The notes: generated from the letters alone by a model not told the origin. DNA of 64,000 nucleotides from Thiosulfatihalobacter marinus (GCF_016019955.1 NZ_JAECRZ010000007.1:158743-222742), one strand, 5' to 3'; shown: positions 1-8,518, counted from the stretch's first letter. Numbers and translations: made by a program.

Positions 1-495
1 TACGGTTTTGAGGCCGAGAATGGCCTTCATCGCCAGGGACTGGAATTCGGACTGCGCGCCATTGCCGATCATGGCCATTGTATCGGCCCCTTTGGGCGCG
101 AGGTAGCGCGCGGCGACGGCGGACATGGCGGCGGTGCGCAGGGCGGTGAGGAGGGTCATCTCTGTCAGCAGCACAGGATAGCCGGTATAGACATCGGCCA
201 GCAGGCCGAAAGCGGTGACGGTTTGCAGCCCTTCGGAGGTGTTCTTGGGGTGGCCGTTGACATATTTGAAGCCGTAGGCCTCGCCATCTGATGTGGGCAT
301 GAGCTCGATCACGCCGACATCGGAATGGGAGGCGACGCGCGGGGTTTTGTCGAACAGCTCCCAGCGGCGGAAATCCTCTTCGATATAGGTGGCGAGATCG
401 CGCAGCACCTGTTCGATGCCAATGTGATTCACCAGGCGCATCATGTTGTCGACGCTGACGAAGGGCACGAGGGCCTTGGCGGAAGGTTGGGTCAT
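1..495 (-). CDS. ocd: Ornithine cyclodeaminase, partial (3' end outside window)
   Basis: Converts L-ornithine to L-proline plus ammonia with bound NAD; a cytosolic enzyme of arginine catabolism. The visible 165 residues are the N-terminal half: start MTQPSAKALVPF, the ocd/mu-crystallin stretch around SHSDVGVIELMPTS and EAYGFKYVNGHP, and the beginning of the Rossmann domain (AMIGNGAQSEFQS). The full family length is about 330-350 residues, so the C-terminal part lies to the left of base 1. The ATG overlaps the TGA of the upstream arginase gene by four bases (ATGA), so the two are surely co-transcribed and probably translationally coupled. With arginase it forms an arginine to ornithine to proline route. 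Identification is confident from the sequence and the neighbour. Confidence 0.92.
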   Translation of the reverse strand, partial: MTQPSAKALVPFVSVDNMMRLVNHIGIEQVLRDLATYIEEDFRRWELFDKTPRVASHSDVGVIELMPTSDGEAYGFKYVNGHPKNTSEGLQTVTAFGLLADVYTGYPVLLTEMTLLTALRTAAMSAVAARYLAPKGADTMAMIGNGAQSEFQSLAMKAILGLKTV

Positions 496-1418
496 GTGAA
501 GCTCCGGGTCGGACGGTCGAAGACGCGGCGGCCCAGGGCGGAGGCGGCGAGATCCACCATCAGCTTGGCCGTGCGGCCGCGTTCATCCAGGAATGGGTTG
601 AGTTCGACGAGATCCATCGAGGTGACAAGGCCGCTGTCATGCAGCAGTTCCATCACCAGATGGGCCTCGCGCACGGTGGCGCCGCCGGGGACGGTGGTGC
701 CGACGGCGGGGGCCACGGCGGGGTCGAGGAAATCCACGTCCAGCGAGACATGCAGCATGCCGTTGGCGGCGGCGACATCGGCCAGGAAGGCGTTGAGCGG
801 CGGGGCGATGCCGTGTTCGTCGATCCGGCGCATGTCGTGGCAGCGGATGGCGCTGGCCTGGATCGTGTCATGTTCGGCCTGGTCGACCGAGCGCAGCCCG
901 ATCATGCAGATGTTTTCCTCGGGCACCGGGTTGTGGACGGGGGGAAAGCCGTCAAAACCCGGGCGGCCGGTGAAATAGGCCACCGGAGTGCCGTGCAGAT
1001 GGCCAGAACCGGAACTGGCGGGGGTGTGGAAATCGGTATGGGCATCGAGCCAGAGCACGAAGAGCGGGCGCCCCTTGCGGGCGGCGTGATTGGCCACGCC
1101 GCTGACCGATCCGGCGGACAGGCTGTGATCGCCGCCCAGGAACAGCGGCACGCCGCGATCCATGGCCGTGTCGGCGACCGCGGCGAGGGTTTGTGTCCAG
1201 CCGATGGTTTCGTTGCGCGCGTAGACCGGGGCGTTGGTTGTGTCCGGGTCATGCGGGGCGGGGGCGAGGTTTCCCAGGTCGATCACCTGGTGGCCAAGTT
1301 CGGACAGGCTTTGGCCGAGGCCGGCGGTACGGTAGGCATCCGGGCCCATCAGGCATCCGCGGCGGCGTTTGCCGGAGTCCACCGGGGCGCCGATCAGGAG
1401 ACAGGTTTTGTGGGTCAT
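492..1418 (-). CDS. rocF: Arginase
   Basis: Hydrolyses L-arginine to ornithine and urea. The 308-residue length is typical. The two-manganese site is visible as GGDHS, then DAHTDFH, then SLDVDFLDP, with the usual substrate-side GLRSVDQ between them. The start at 1418 (MTHKTCLLIGAP) was chosen because the family begins just before the GAPVDSGKRRRG stretch; upstream codons in frame encode no arginase-like sequence. The stop overlaps the start of ocd. Upstream, 125 bases away and divergent, lies an Lrp/AsnC regulator, the usual partner for amino-acid catabolic genes, so arginine or ornithine induction through it is likely but inferred. Confidence 0.93.
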   Translation of the reverse strand: MTHKTCLLIGAPVDSGKRRRGCLMGPDAYRTAGLGQSLSELGHQVIDLGNLAPAPHDPDTTNAPVYARNETIGWTQTLAAVADTAMDRGVPLFLGGDHSLSAGSVSGVANHAARKGRPLFVLWLDAHTDFHTPASSGSGHLHGTPVAYFTGRPGFDGFPPVHNPVPEENICMIGLRSVDQAEHDTIQASAIRCHDMRRIDEHGIAPPLNAFLADVAAANGMLHVSLDVDFLDPAVAPAVGTTVPGGATVREAHLVMELLHDSGLVTSMDLVELNPFLDERGRTAKLMVDLAASALGRRVFDRPTRSFT

Positions 1419-1543
1419 GGCTGATTTTGCTGTGTCGCGTGTTTCGTGTTTCCTATAAATGCGTCCGAAACGGGAAAAAGCGCAGCGGCTAATTTGCACA
1501 GAATGGTCGCTCAATAGACGAAGTGAACGCAAGGGGTGCCAAA

Positions 1544-1969
1544 ATGGATGATGTAGACCGCCGGCTGATTTCCGCGCTGCGCCATGACGCGCGTGCGTCC
1601 CTGTCCGATCTGGCGATTCTTCTGGGAGTGTCGCGCACCACGGTGCGGGGGCGGATCGAACGGTTGCGCCAGCGGGGCGATATCGTGGGATTCACCGTGG
1701 TCTTGCAGGATGATACCAAGCGCGATCCGGTGCGCGGATTGATGATGCTGGGCATCGAGGGGCGGGGCACGGACCGGATCGTGCGGCAGCTCACCGGCCT
1801 GACGGCGGTGCGGGCGATCCACTCGACCAACGGGCGCTGGGATCTGATCCTGGAACTGGGCACGGACACGCTTGAGGCGCTTGACGAGGTGCTGGCGCAG
1901 ATCCGGCGGCTGGACGGGGTGGCGACCAGCGAGACAAACCTGTTGCTGGCGACGCGCAAATCCGGTTAG
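1544..1969 (+). CDS. Lrp/AsnC family transcriptional regulator
   Basis: A 141-residue DNA-binding regulator. The N-terminus MDDVDRRLISALRHDARAS is the classic AsnC helix-turn-helix start and LGVSRTTVRGRIERL is the recognition helix. The C-terminal half (about residues 60-141) is the ferredoxin-like RAM ligand-binding and oligomerisation domain. The start at 1544 follows an AAGGGG ribosome site; the in-frame GTG at 1523 would add seven residues without family support. It is divergent from arginase-ocd and most likely regulates them in response to an amino acid (inference from position). Its end overlaps the end of the convergent dsbB gene by four bases. Confidence 0.9.
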   Translation: MDDVDRRLISALRHDARASLSDLAILLGVSRTTVRGRIERLRQRGDIVGFTVVLQDDTKRDPVRGLMMLGIEGRGTDRIVRQLTGLTAVRAIHSTNGRWDLILELGTDTLEALDEVLAQIRRLDGVATSETNLLLATRKSG

Positions 1970-2436
1970 CGGCGGACCATGCGCGCGGCGACAACCCAGA
2001 GCACGGCGGCGCTGAGCGAGAACAGGGCGTTCAGATTGGCCATGGTAAGGCCGAACATTTCCCAGGGGATGTCATCGCAGCGCACCAGCGGGGCGGCCAT
2101 GATCTGGTCAAACAGGTCATCCGTGGACAGACCCTGGATGCTGGACGAGGTGCAGGTGGAGGGGCCTTGCCAGAGCTTGCGCTCGACCCCGCTGTGAAAG
2201 ACGCCGATGGCGCCGGTGGTGGCGACGGACAGCGCGGCGAGATACGGCAGAAGCGTGCCGCCAAGGCCAATTGCCAACAGCCCGAATCCGACGGCGGCCC
2301 AGTGCGGATAGCGCTGGTAGAAGCACAGCTTGCAGGGGGCATAGCCGAACACGTACTGAAACACCCAGGCGCCCAGGATCATGGCCACGGAAAAGCCGGT
2401 GAGCAGCACGAACAGGGTACGGCGGTTGAGGGTCAT
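1966..2436 (-). CDS. dsbB: Disulfide bond formation protein B
   Basis: Inner-membrane quinone reductase that reoxidises DsbA. The 156-residue protein has four predicted membrane helices. Both periplasmic cysteine pairs are present: the CKLC motif after YAP near residue 37, and the second pair as STCTSS and VRCDD in the second periplasmic loop. The chosen start (MTLNRRTLF) overlaps the stop of the upstream membrane-protein gene by four bases (ATGA), marking a two-gene operon. The redox cysteines make the call firm. The partner DsbA is not in this window. Confidence 0.9.
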   Translation of the reverse strand: MTLNRRTLFVLLTGFSVAMILGAWVFQYVFGYAPCKLCFYQRYPHWAAVGFGLLAIGLGGTLLPYLAALSVATTGAIGVFHSGVERKLWQGPSTCTSSSIQGLSTDDLFDQIMAAPLVRCDDIPWEMFGLTMANLNALFSLSAAVLWVVAARMVRR

Positions 2437-3011
2437 AGAGCGCTCACAAGGAAGAAGCCGCCAATCAGCAGCACGAAAAAGACGGTGGTGACAAGGCCAA
2501 GGCGACGCTCGATGAAAAGGCGCACGGGGGCGCCGAATTTCCACAGCAGCGCGGCAACCAGGAAAAAGCGGATGCCGCGCGCCAGGATGGCTGTGGCAAG
2601 GAATGTGCCAAGGGGCATGGCTGTCCAGCCGGACATGATGGTGATCACCTTGAAGGGGAAGGGGGTGACACCCGCGCCCAGCACGGCCCAGAATCCGATA
2701 TCGTTGAACCGGGCGTTGAATTCGGCCATGGCATCGGCCTTGCCCAGCGCCGCCAGAATCGGCTGTCCGATCGTGTCAAAGGCAAAGGCGCCGATGGCAT
2801 AGCCCAGCAGTCCGCCCAGCACCGATGACACCAGCGCCACAAGCGCGATCAGCCAGGCGCGTGACGGGCGGGCCAGGATCATCGGGATCATCAGCACATC
2901 GGGCGGGATCGGGAAAAACGAGCTTTCGGCAAAGCTGACCAGCGCCAGCGCCCACAGGGCGCGCGGGTGATCGGCAAGCCGCATTGTCCAGTTATAAAGC
3001 CCTTGCAGCAT
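2433..3011 (-). CDS. YqaA/DedA-type (SNARE-associated) inner-membrane protein
   Basis: A 192-residue integral membrane protein of the DedA superfamily, closest in layout to the short YqaA subgroup. Visible family features are the FAESSFFPIPPDVLMIP stretch near residues 27-43 (the conserved E with a PPD turn), the GYAIG glycine-rich helix, and GAGVTPFPFKVITIMSG, the conserved central re-entrant region. DedA proteins are linked to lipid-carrier flipping and membrane homeostasis, but the exact substrate of this subgroup is not established. It is translationally coupled to dsbB. It is the first gene of its operon and starts 131 bases left of tRNA-Leu, which reads the other way. Confidence 0.8.
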   Translation of the reverse strand: MLQGLYNWTMRLADHPRALWALALVSFAESSFFPIPPDVLMIPMILARPSRAWLIALVALVSSVLGGLLGYAIGAFAFDTIGQPILAALGKADAMAEFNARFNDIGFWAVLGAGVTPFPFKVITIMSGWTAMPLGTFLATAILARGIRFFLVAALLWKFGAPVRLFIERRLGLVTTVFFVLLIGGFFLVSAL

Positions 3012-3142
3012 CCCTGCTCCGCTGTCCTGTCATGTGGTCTTGCGTAGGGATTTGACGGCGGAGTGCAAGCAAATAATCGGTGAAGCGGGCTGTGCAATTT
3101 GGGCTGGACGCCGCCTTCGGGCTTGGGTAGATCAGGGCCAGT

Positions 3143-3228
3143 GCCCAAGTGGCGGAATGGTAGACGCAGGGGATTCAAAATCCCCCGCCCGCGAGGGCGT
3201 GCCGGTTCGAGTCCGGCCTTGGGTACCA
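3143..3228 (+). tRNA. tRNA-Leu (CAA)
   Basis: An 86-base tRNA with the long variable arm expected for leucine. The acceptor strands GCCCAAG and CTTGGGT pair, and the CCA end is encoded (3226-3228). The anticodon arm is GGGGA-TTCAAAA-TCCCC, which gives anticodon CAA. The T arm is GCCGG-TTCGAGT-CCGGC. It is followed directly by a Rho-independent terminator. Confidence 0.97.
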
Positions 3229-3234
3229 TGAAAA

Positions 3235-3269
3235 GGCAGCGTCCGGGGGCATCCGGCGCTGCCTTTTTT
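3235..3269 (+). terminator. Rho-independent terminator after tRNA-Leu
   Basis: Stem GGCAGCG (3235-3241) pairs with CGCTGCC (3257-3263), followed by six T. It lies seven bases after the tRNA. The four A before the stem suggest it could also stop transcription arriving from the other strand. Confidence 0.85.
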
Positions 3270-3285
3270 GGTTCCCTGCGGGCGG

Positions 3286-4887
3286 TCAGGCGGTTTTGGC
3301 GGCGTGGTAATCGCTGATCTTTTGTTCGAGAAATTCGGCCGCGCCGATGCCGGTGCCGCGGGATTGATAGGCCGCGGGGCGGGCCAGCGGAATGGCGTGC
3401 ATGTCGGGATCAAGCTGGCGCATGATCTCGTCATAGAACCGGGTGCGCTGGCGGGATTTCCAATGCACCTGCATCGAAGTGCGGAAAATCAGGCGATCCG
3501 ATCCGGGCGGCAGATAGAACATGTGATTGTAGCCGTGGAAATTCGCCTGGGGCGGGGCGGTGGTGAGATCCATGTAGGTGAAATCATGAAAATGGCGATC
3601 GTGATCGTAGGAAAAACTGTTTGCCCAGGCGCGCAGCTGTTCCATCTTGCGGGCCCGGTCGGCGGCGTCGCCCAGCCCGATGCGAATGCGTTCCAGCGCA
3701 AAGGCCATATCCTCGTCCCGGGTGCCGGGACGGCGGGGCCACCAGCGGGCGGTGGCGATTTCAAGAAAATTGCCACGCACCCAGACGCCGCCGGCATCCA
3801 GTTTGCGGGCAAATCCGCGTTGCCACCAGTCGTCACCCATATGCATCAGCCCCGAGGCCACGGCAAAGCGGTGGCGCAACGGGATGGCGCGGCGCCGGCG
3901 CGGCAGAAAGCTGCCGCGAAATCCGTCGCCGGGCACCTGCGAGAGCATCGGCTGTCCCACCTGCGCGGCCAGTTCCTCGGCCACCCGCAGATCCAGCGTG
4001 GTGATATAGTTGTTGGCATAGCAGTAAAGTTTGAGATCGCTGCCGGTCATGTCGGGGCAGGCGGCCAGCAACATGCGGCTGTCACGGCCGCCGGAAATGG
4101 CGAAATAGCCCGACAGATCGGTGACGATGGGTTTCATCATCTGGCGCAGCCGGTGCACGACGATTTCGGCCGCGTCGGGCATTGAGAGGGGGGCAAAACC
4201 CTCGTCCATGGGCCAGAAACGGCGCTCTGCAAAATCGGTGAGATCGACATAGCGGTTCGCGAGCAGGCGGCGGATATGCCGGTCGGCGGTTTCGCCAAAG
4301 CCAAAGCCGCCGGGCGGCAGGTCGGGATCGAAATCAGGCAAGAGTTCGGCCAGTTGCGGATCGGCCAGAACATCGTCATGCAGGCGATAGTTGGGGCTGG
4401 GATCGATGTCGCGGTCCAGACACAGCAGCAGGCTGGTGGCAAGGCGGCGGTTGTGCGGATCATAGACCAGCCCGAAAGAGCCGAGAGGATCGTGATAGGC
4501 GCGCCGAACCGGCGTGTCACCGGGAAGGTCAAGCAACACGGCATAGCGCCCGCCAAGCCATTTCACCCAGGCTTCGACCCCGGAGGCAAGATCGGGGGCG
4601 CTGGCCGACAGGCCCAGCCGGATCCGTTCCCCCAGAAGGGTGCCATCCGCATCAATCGCGCGGCCCAGAACCAGCCCCAGCGGCGTGCCCTCGCGCGAGG
4701 TGATTTCGGTGACATGCAGTTCCGGGCTGACATGCAGATAACGCCCGCCAAAAGCGCGCGTGCCAAAGCCGGGCAGGGCGTGCGCACTGTCATGCCATAC
4801 AAATTGATACCGGAATGTGGTTTCGAAATCGAGGTCCAGCGCCTCGCAGAATTTTTGCCCGAGTAGCTGGGCAGGCTGATCTGACAT
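3286..4887 (-). CDS. Asparagine-synthase-like protein (PP-loop), no N-terminal Cys nucleophile
   Basis: A 533-residue protein that resembles asparagine synthetases in layout: an N-terminal half with AsnB-like GGRYAVLLDLPGD and AYHDPLGSFGLVYD (residues about 125-160), then a central ATP-pyrophosphatase motif SGGRDSRMLL (about 300-310). The N-terminus is MSDQPAQLLG, so the Cys2 nucleophile of glutamine-dependent AsnB is missing and the PP-loop is SGGRDSR rather than SGGLDSS. A true glutamine-dependent asparagine synthetase is therefore unlikely. Relatives occur as uncharacterised proteins near surface-polysaccharide genes, but no such genes are seen here. The ATG at 4887 was chosen over a longer frame with no family resemblance. 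Substrate unknown. Confidence 0.6.
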   Translation of the reverse strand: MSDQPAQLLGQKFCEALDLDFETTFRYQFVWHDSAHALPGFGTRAFGGRYLHVSPELHVTEITSREGTPLGLVLGRAIDADGTLLGERIRLGLSASAPDLASGVEAWVKWLGGRYAVLLDLPGDTPVRRAYHDPLGSFGLVYDPHNRRLATSLLLCLDRDIDPSPNYRLHDDVLADPQLAELLPDFDPDLPPGGFGFGETADRHIRRLLANRYVDLTDFAERRFWPMDEGFAPLSMPDAAEIVVHRLRQMMKPIVTDLSGYFAISGGRDSRMLLAACPDMTGSDLKLYCYANNYITTLDLRVAEELAAQVGQPMLSQVPGDGFRGSFLPRRRRAIPLRHRFAVASGLMHMGDDWWQRGFARKLDAGGVWVRGNFLEIATARWWPRRPGTRDEDMAFALERIRIGLGDAADRARKMEQLRAWANSFSYDHDRHFHDFTYMDLTTAPPQANFHGYNHMFYLPPGSDRLIFRTSMQVHWKSRQRTRFYDEIMRQLDPDMHAIPLARPAAYQSRGTGIGAAEFLEQKISDYHAAKTA

Positions 4888-5035
4888 ATGACTGTTTTTT
4901 CTAGACTTGTTGTGACTGCTCAGAGTGGTGTCACTGTGCCATAGGCGGTGTGGATCGGCTAGGGAAATATGGGGCCGGATCAGCCTGCACGCTGTTTTTG
5001 CGTCCATGTCATCCGGTTGGGGTGGCGTCGATCGG

Positions 5036-5626
5036 TCAGCCCTGACGGGCGCGCCAGGCGGCCCAATCCTCGGGGGTGTCAAGATCGGTAATGGCGTGGA
5101 GACCCGGCAGGGCCACGATACGCAGCCGCCCCGGAAATGCCGCGATCACCGCCCGCGCGCCGGTGTCGCCAGACAGGCCATCGAAGGCGGAAAATGTCGC
5201 GCGGGGGAACACGACCGGATGTCCGGCGCGCGTGTCCGCGGACGCGCCGCGCAGGATGGCGTCGGGGTGGGTGTCATGCGCGTCGATCATCGTTGCCAGA
5301 TCGGTTTCGGTGAGGTCCGGCATGTCGGCGGGCAGGATCATGGCGCCGGTGCATTGTGGCGGCAGGGCCGCGATGCCGGCGCGGATCGTGTGGGACATGC
5401 CCTGATCGGCGTCAGCCACGGGCAACAGGTGCAGGTCCATTCCGTTCAGTGCGGCGGCGCGCGCGCCCGGATTGCCCGGCAGGCAGACGATGACAGGGCA
5501 GCCCGTGGCCAGGGCGCGCCGCGCCATGTGCGCAATCAGCGGCGTGCCCTGAACGGTTTGCATCAGCTTGTCCTGCCCGCGCATCCGCGAGGATTTACCG
5601 GCGGCCAGCAAAAGGATGCCCAGCAT
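5036..5626 (-). CDS. MobA/MocA-like nucleotidyltransferase
   Basis: A 196-residue NTP transferase of the MobA-like superfamily. The signature is at the very start, LLAAGKSSRMRGQDKL, which binds the nucleotide phosphates. PADMPDLTETDL is the metal-binding aspartate region and GHPVVFPR is the conserved motif of MocA and PucB-like enzymes. MocA attaches CMP to molybdopterin, but this sequence alone does not separate MocA from other nucleotidyltransferases (purine-catabolism or sugar type). It begins four bases after the stop of the upstream solute-binding protein, so the two are co-transcribed although the functional link is unclear. Confidence 0.72.
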   Translation of the reverse strand: MLGILLLAAGKSSRMRGQDKLMQTVQGTPLIAHMARRALATGCPVIVCLPGNPGARAAALNGMDLHLLPVADADQGMSHTIRAGIAALPPQCTGAMILPADMPDLTETDLATMIDAHDTHPDAILRGASADTRAGHPVVFPRATFSAFDGLSGDTGARAVIAAFPGRLRIVALPGLHAITDLDTPEDWAAWRARQG

Positions 5627-5630
5627 CGGG

Positions 5631-7445
5631 TTACTCCTCGTACCACCAAAGGGCGGGCATCCATTCCGCGCCGTCGCCATAGATCGGCACCACGCCGGGA
5701 TAGCGCAGCGCGCGCTTGTGCGCGATCCGCCCCACCGCGTAGGTCCATATCGGGATCACAAGCCGAGAGGCGGTAAGCACCCTGTCCAGCGCCCGGGCGG
5801 CGGCGGTAAAGTCGTCCTGGCCCTGCGCGGTGAGCATGGCGGCAATCATGGCATCGACGGCGGGCGATTTCAGGCCCATCAGGTTGCGCGACCCCTGTTG
5901 ATCGGCGGCGTCGCTGCCCCAGTAAAGTGTCTGTTCATTGCCGGGACTGAGCGAGAGGGCCCGGCGGAAATCAGTGATGTGGAAATCGAACGCATTCACG
6001 CGCTGGGTATATTGCGCGTTATCCACAAGATCGAGATTGACGGTAATGCCCAGCTGTTCGAGCGTCGGGCGGTACATGTCGATGATGGCCTTGTTCTGGC
6101 TGTCGCCCTGGCGCAGCAGGATCGTCAGGGTCAGCGGATTGCCATTGGCGTTTTGCATCCGGCCGTCGACAACTTGCCATCCGGCGTCTTCGAACAGGTC
6201 CAGCGCCTTGCGGAAATTGCGGCGGTTGCGGGCAGAGCCATCCGACGTGGGCAGTTCATAGCCAGAGAGCGTGTCAGGGGGCAGCTGGTCGGCGAAGGGC
6301 GCCAGCAGGCCAGCCACGCGGCCCGTGGCCGGGCCGGGGCGCATGGCCAGTTGGGAGCCCGAGAAATAGGAGGTGATGCGCGGCTGGCGATTGCCGGTCA
6401 TGGTGTCGTTGATGAATTCGAAGTTGAAGGCGTGGATCAGCGCGTCGCGCACCCGGATGTCATCAAGGGGAGCGCGGCGCGCGTTCATCACGAAGCCGGT
6501 CATGCCGGAGGGCTTTTGATGCGGTATCTCGGATTTGACCACGTCGCCCGAGGTGACGGCGGGAAAATCGTAGCGGCTTGCCCAGGTTTCGGCGTTGAAT
6601 TCACGTATATAGGACAGCTCGCCGGCCTTGAACGCCTCGAACAGCACATCGCCATCACCATAAAAATCGATGCGGATCTCGTTGAAATTGTTGGTGCCGC
6701 GGCGCAGGGGCAGATCGGCGCCCCAATAATCGGGATTGAGGCTAAGTGTGACCTGCCTTCCGGCTTCGAAATCGGACACGACATAGGGGGCTGTACCGAT
6801 GGGAATGTCCGACAGCGTAGCCGCGGTGAAATCAAGTGTGTCCCATTGGGCCTTTTTCAGGATCGGGCGCAGCCCGGCGATCAGGGCCAGTTCGCGATTG
6901 TCGGTGTTGAAGGTGAGGCGCACCGAACGCGGCCCGGTGGCCTGGATCGATTCGACCTGTGTCCAGAAGCCGAGATAGCGCGGATGCCCGACCGTGCCGA
7001 GCGTTTCGTAGGACCAGATGACATCCTCGACCGTGACCGGGCTGCCGTCGGAAAAACGTGCCTGGGGACGGAGCGTGAATTCGACCCAGCTGCGATCGGG
7101 CGGGGTCTGGATGGATTCGGCTAGCAGGCCGTACAGTGCAAAGGGTTCGTCCCAGTTGCGGCCCATGAGTGATTCGTAGGCGAGGAATCGCAGTTGCCAG
7201 GGCGAGGTTCCCTTGCGCAGGAACGGGTTGAGCGAATCAAACCCGCCGGTATTTCCGGTAACGATTCGCCCGCCCTTTGGCGCGTCGGGATTGGCATAGG
7301 GCAGCGCGGCGAAATCCGGGGGCAGCGCCGGAGCGCCATACATGGCGATGCCGTGCGCGGGCTGAGCGAAGGCGGGCGCGGCCATGAAAACAACGGCCAA
7401 AGCCGCGCAAATGCGCCTTGCGACTGAGAAACATACTGGTGCCAT
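5631..7445 (-). CDS. ABC transporter substrate-binding protein, family 5 (YejA-like)
   Basis: A 604-residue periplasmic binding protein of the oligopeptide/nickel family 5. The N-terminus is a signal peptide (basic MAPVCFSVARR, hydrophobic core, cleavage near AFA-Q at about residue 27). Family features include GRIVTGNTGGFDSLNPF, LRPQARFSDGSPVTVEDVIWS (the SBP_bac_5 signature region) and the late DFHITDFRRALSLSPGNEQ. Length and start resemble YejA, the binding protein for peptides such as microcin C. No permease or ATPase genes adjoin it, so it is either an orphan subunit or works with a transporter elsewhere. A candidate divergent small RNA starts about 115 bases upstream. Confidence 0.85.
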   Translation of the reverse strand: MAPVCFSVARRICAALAVVFMAAPAFAQPAHGIAMYGAPALPPDFAALPYANPDAPKGGRIVTGNTGGFDSLNPFLRKGTSPWQLRFLAYESLMGRNWDEPFALYGLLAESIQTPPDRSWVEFTLRPQARFSDGSPVTVEDVIWSYETLGTVGHPRYLGFWTQVESIQATGPRSVRLTFNTDNRELALIAGLRPILKKAQWDTLDFTAATLSDIPIGTAPYVVSDFEAGRQVTLSLNPDYWGADLPLRRGTNNFNEIRIDFYGDGDVLFEAFKAGELSYIREFNAETWASRYDFPAVTSGDVVKSEIPHQKPSGMTGFVMNARRAPLDDIRVRDALIHAFNFEFINDTMTGNRQPRITSYFSGSQLAMRPGPATGRVAGLLAPFADQLPPDTLSGYELPTSDGSARNRRNFRKALDLFEDAGWQVVDGRMQNANGNPLTLTILLRQGDSQNKAIIDMYRPTLEQLGITVNLDLVDNAQYTQRVNAFDFHITDFRRALSLSPGNEQTLYWGSDAADQQGSRNLMGLKSPAVDAMIAAMLTAQGQDDFTAAARALDRVLTASRLVIPIWTYAVGRIAHKRALRYPGVVPIYGDGAEWMPALWWYEE

Positions 7446-7523
7446 TGCCCGAACAATCCTTTTGTGCCCTTGTTTTATGAGCGCAAAACTAGCGGTGGAT
7501 TCGTGGGTTATCAAACTTTTAGC

Positions 7524-7552
7524 TTGGACTCTGAGCGCGTGATTGCTTATAA
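7524..7552 (+). promoter_or_regulatory. Sigma-70-like promoter for candidate small RNA
   Basis: TTGGAC (7524-7529), a 17-base spacer, and TTATAA (7547-7552). The spacing is ideal and the first base of the transcript would fall near 7559. The next gene (bdhA) is 180 bases downstream, beyond a terminator. Confidence 0.55.
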
Positions 7553-7558
7553 AGGAGT

Positions 7559-7634
7559 CACTGCTCGATAGGTTTCTTGCCTGTATGAAACCTGCCTCAA
7601 TAACTATACCCCGGCCTTGTGCCGGGGTTTTTTT
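7559..7634 (+). ncRNA. Candidate small RNA with two hairpins and a terminator
   Basis: A strong Rho-independent terminator stands here with no plus-strand gene before it. CCCCGGC (7609-7615) pairs with GCCGGGG (7621-7627) across a five-base loop and is followed by seven T. Upstream is a second hairpin, AGGTTTC (7570-7576) with GAAACCT (7587-7593) around a ten-base loop. A promoter-like pair ends at 7552. The predicted RNA is about 75 bases. The single-stranded CCTGCCTCAATAACTATA between the hairpins would be the natural target-pairing or Hfq-binding segment (inference). No known RNA family was recognised. It could instead be a leader fragment, but the terminator before bdhA argues against that. 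Confidence 0.6.
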
Positions 7635-7738
7635 GGCCCGATCGAAAAGTTCCGTAGGAATACGTAAGCCGACATTGCCCCCTTATTTTGCGTTCGCAGC
7701 ATTGCTATGGTGCGCCTGCGAATTGAAAGGGAAGAGGC

Positions 7739-8512
7739 ATGACTTTGAACGGCAAGACGGCGATCATCACAGGATCCAATTCGGGCATCGGGCTTGGGAT
7801 CGCGCGGGAACTGGCGCGCGCGGGCGCGAACGTGGTGTTGAATTCGTTCACCGACAGCGACGAAGACCACGCGCTGGCCGCCGAGGTCGCGCGGGAATTC
7901 GGGGTTGAGGCGCGCTATGTCAAGGCGGATATGTCCAGGGGCGCGGAGTGCCGTGCGCTGATCGAACAGGCGGGCGGTTGTGACATTCTGGTGAACAATG
8001 CCGGGATCCAGCACGTGGCACCGATTGACGAATTCCCGGTGGACAAGTGGGATGCGATCATCGCGATCAACATGAATTCGGCCTTTCATACCACCGCCGC
8101 CGCACTGCCGCACATGCGCAAGCGGGGCTGGGGACGGGTGGTCAATATCGCCAGCGCACATGGCTTGACCGCGTCGCCCTTCAAGGCGGCCTATGTCGCG
8201 GCCAAGCACGGGGTTGTGGGCATGTCCAAGACCGTGGCGCTGGAAACCGCGCAAGAGCCGATCACCTGCAATGCGATCTGCCCGGGCTATGTTTTGACAC
8301 CGCTCGTCGAGGCGCAGATTCCGGCCACCATGGAGAAATACGGCATGGGCCGGGACGAGGTGATCAAGAAGGTGATGCTGGAGCGGCAGCCGAGCCGCGA
8401 ATTCGCAACGGTCGGGCAACTGGGCGGCACGGTGGTGTTCCTGTGTTCGGAGGCGGCGACGCAGATTACCGGGACAACGATTTCGGTGGATGGTGGCTGG
8501 ACCGCCATGTAG
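7739..8512 (+). CDS. bdhA: 3-hydroxybutyrate dehydrogenase
   Basis: Short-chain dehydrogenase oxidising D-3-hydroxybutyrate to acetoacetate with NAD, the step that feeds mobilised polyhydroxybutyrate into central metabolism. The 257 residues show the cofactor motif TGSNSGIG (residues about 11-18), NNAG, the catalytic Ser in NIASAHG, and YVAAKHG with the YxxxK pair. The bdhA-typical segment ICPGYVLTPLVEAQIP and the end ISVDGGWTAM are present. A GGGAAGAGG ribosome site precedes the ATG. The following patatin-like gene is in the same direction, separated by a repeat element. Confidence 0.92.
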   Translation: MTLNGKTAIITGSNSGIGLGIARELARAGANVVLNSFTDSDEDHALAAEVAREFGVEARYVKADMSRGAECRALIEQAGGCDILVNNAGIQHVAPIDEFPVDKWDAIIAINMNSAFHTTAAALPHMRKRGWGRVVNIASAHGLTASPFKAAYVAAKHGVVGMSKTVALETAQEPITCNAICPGYVLTPLVEAQIPATMEKYGMGRDEVIKKVMLERQPSREFATVGQLGGTVVFLCSEAATQITGTTISVDGGWTAM

Positions 8513-8518
8513 GGCCGG

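Noticed and set aside
2891..3229. Open frames across tRNA-Leu with GLEPARPRGRG-like peptides
   Set aside because: These are the known false translation of a tRNA gene; tRNA structure explains the bases.
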